From: Desulfovibrionaceae bacterium
Lineage (GTDB): Bacteria; Desulfobacterota; Desulfovibrionia; Desulfovibrionales; Desulfovibrionaceae
Reading direction: 5' to 3'
Assembly (NCBI GenBank): GCA_030539415.1
Contig: JAUNSE010000129.1
Coordinates: forward strand, 1 to 5,993
DNA length: 5,993 bases
The notes beneath the pieces were generated by a model. The model was not told the origin of the DNA. It searched no databases and saw only the letters and a list, made by a program, of their open reading frames with translations. Made by a program: the position numbers and the translations under genes. Position 1 is the stretch's first letter; each line of letters begins with the position of its first letter. Positions 5,805-5,993 of this stretch are shown here, one piece after another.

Positions 5805-5993
5805 ATGGACATTTCCGAGGTCATTGCCGCCGTCGAGGCGGTGGCGCCCCTGTCCGGGGCGGCGTCCTGGGACAAGTCCGGCCTGCAGGTAGCCTCGCAC
5901 AGAAGAGAGGTGAAGCGCCTTGCCGTGGCCCTGGATCCCATCCCGGCCACCGTGCGGACGGCTCTCGAGCAGGGCGCGGACATGGTGCTGACG
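5805..5993 (+). CDS. Nif3-like dinuclear metal centre protein (NIF3/DUF34 family), N-terminal part
   Basis: The first 63 codons of a gene cut by the right edge are visible, open to the last base. The N-terminus MDISEVIAAVEAVAPL, the WDKSGLQVA motif (22-30), the strand RLAVALDPIPATV (38-50) and GADMVLT (57-63) match the start of the NIF3 family (YbgI, YqfO and relatives). The family's next residues are normally HHPL, which supply metal ligands; they would fall just past the edge. These proteins form hexameric rings with a dinuclear metal site. Their physiological role is unsettled, and GTP cyclohydrolase activity has been annotated for some members. The ATG lies 3 nt after the purQ TAG stop with only a weak GGGG upstream (5791-5794), which suggests translational coupling to purQ. 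The usual full length of 250-370 residues cannot be checked here. Confidence 0.85.
   Translation, partial: MDISEVIAAVEAVAPLSGAASWDKSGLQVASHRREVKRLAVALDPIPATVRTALEQGADMVLT

Noticed and set aside
4959..5900. 313-codon open frame on the - strand, opposite purQ.
   Set aside because: It is antisense to a clear PurQ and runs through the purQ promoter and into the Nif3 gene. Its composition is the same shadow type.
1..5993. Mobile elements, CRISPR arrays, tRNA or rRNA genes, toxin-antitoxin or defence genes.
   Set aside because: I found no transposase or integrase coding sequence, no regularly spaced repeats and no tRNA-like fold. All six coding regions belong to ordinary families.

Overview
This is a GC-rich window from a bacterial chromosome carrying housekeeping genes. 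Protein style and content suggest Desulfovibrionaceae (sulfate- or sulfite-reducing Desulfobacterota). The hints are a long-form PurQ with a PurL-like C-terminal half, a Nif3-family protein with an SWDKSGLQVA N-terminal motif, and a TauE/SafE exporter. This placement is an inference from recognition, not from a search. I see no phage, IS element, CRISPR array, tRNA or rRNA, and no sign of recent transfer.

Layout, left to right: the C-terminal half of the 16S rRNA dimethyltransferase gene rsmA/ksgA (+, cut by the left edge); a hairpin terminator that can serve both converging genes; a TauE/SafE-family membrane transporter (-) with its own leader; an intrinsic terminator; glmM (-), preceded by pyrG (-), which probably form one pyrG-glmM transcription unit; a 260-bp divergent intergenic region with candidate back-to-back promoters and a hairpin-rich pyrG leader; then purQ (+) and, 3 nt after its stop, the start of a Nif3-like gene (+, cut by the right edge).

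The central genes supply nucleotides and cell-wall precursors. PyrG makes CTP from UTP. GlmM makes glucosamine-1-phosphate, which leads to UDP-GlcNAc for peptidoglycan and lipid A. PurQ is the glutaminase subunit of FGAM synthase in purine synthesis. PyrG and PurQ both carry a class I glutamine amidotransferase module with a Cys-His-Glu triad, and they are transcribed divergently from one short region.

All six coding regions belong to well-known families, and I found no undescribed system. The points worth a second look are regulatory: the folded pyrG leader, the overlapping pyrG/purQ promoter region, a hairpin touching the transporter's ribosome binding site, and a hairpin with an AT-rich loop between pyrG and glmM.
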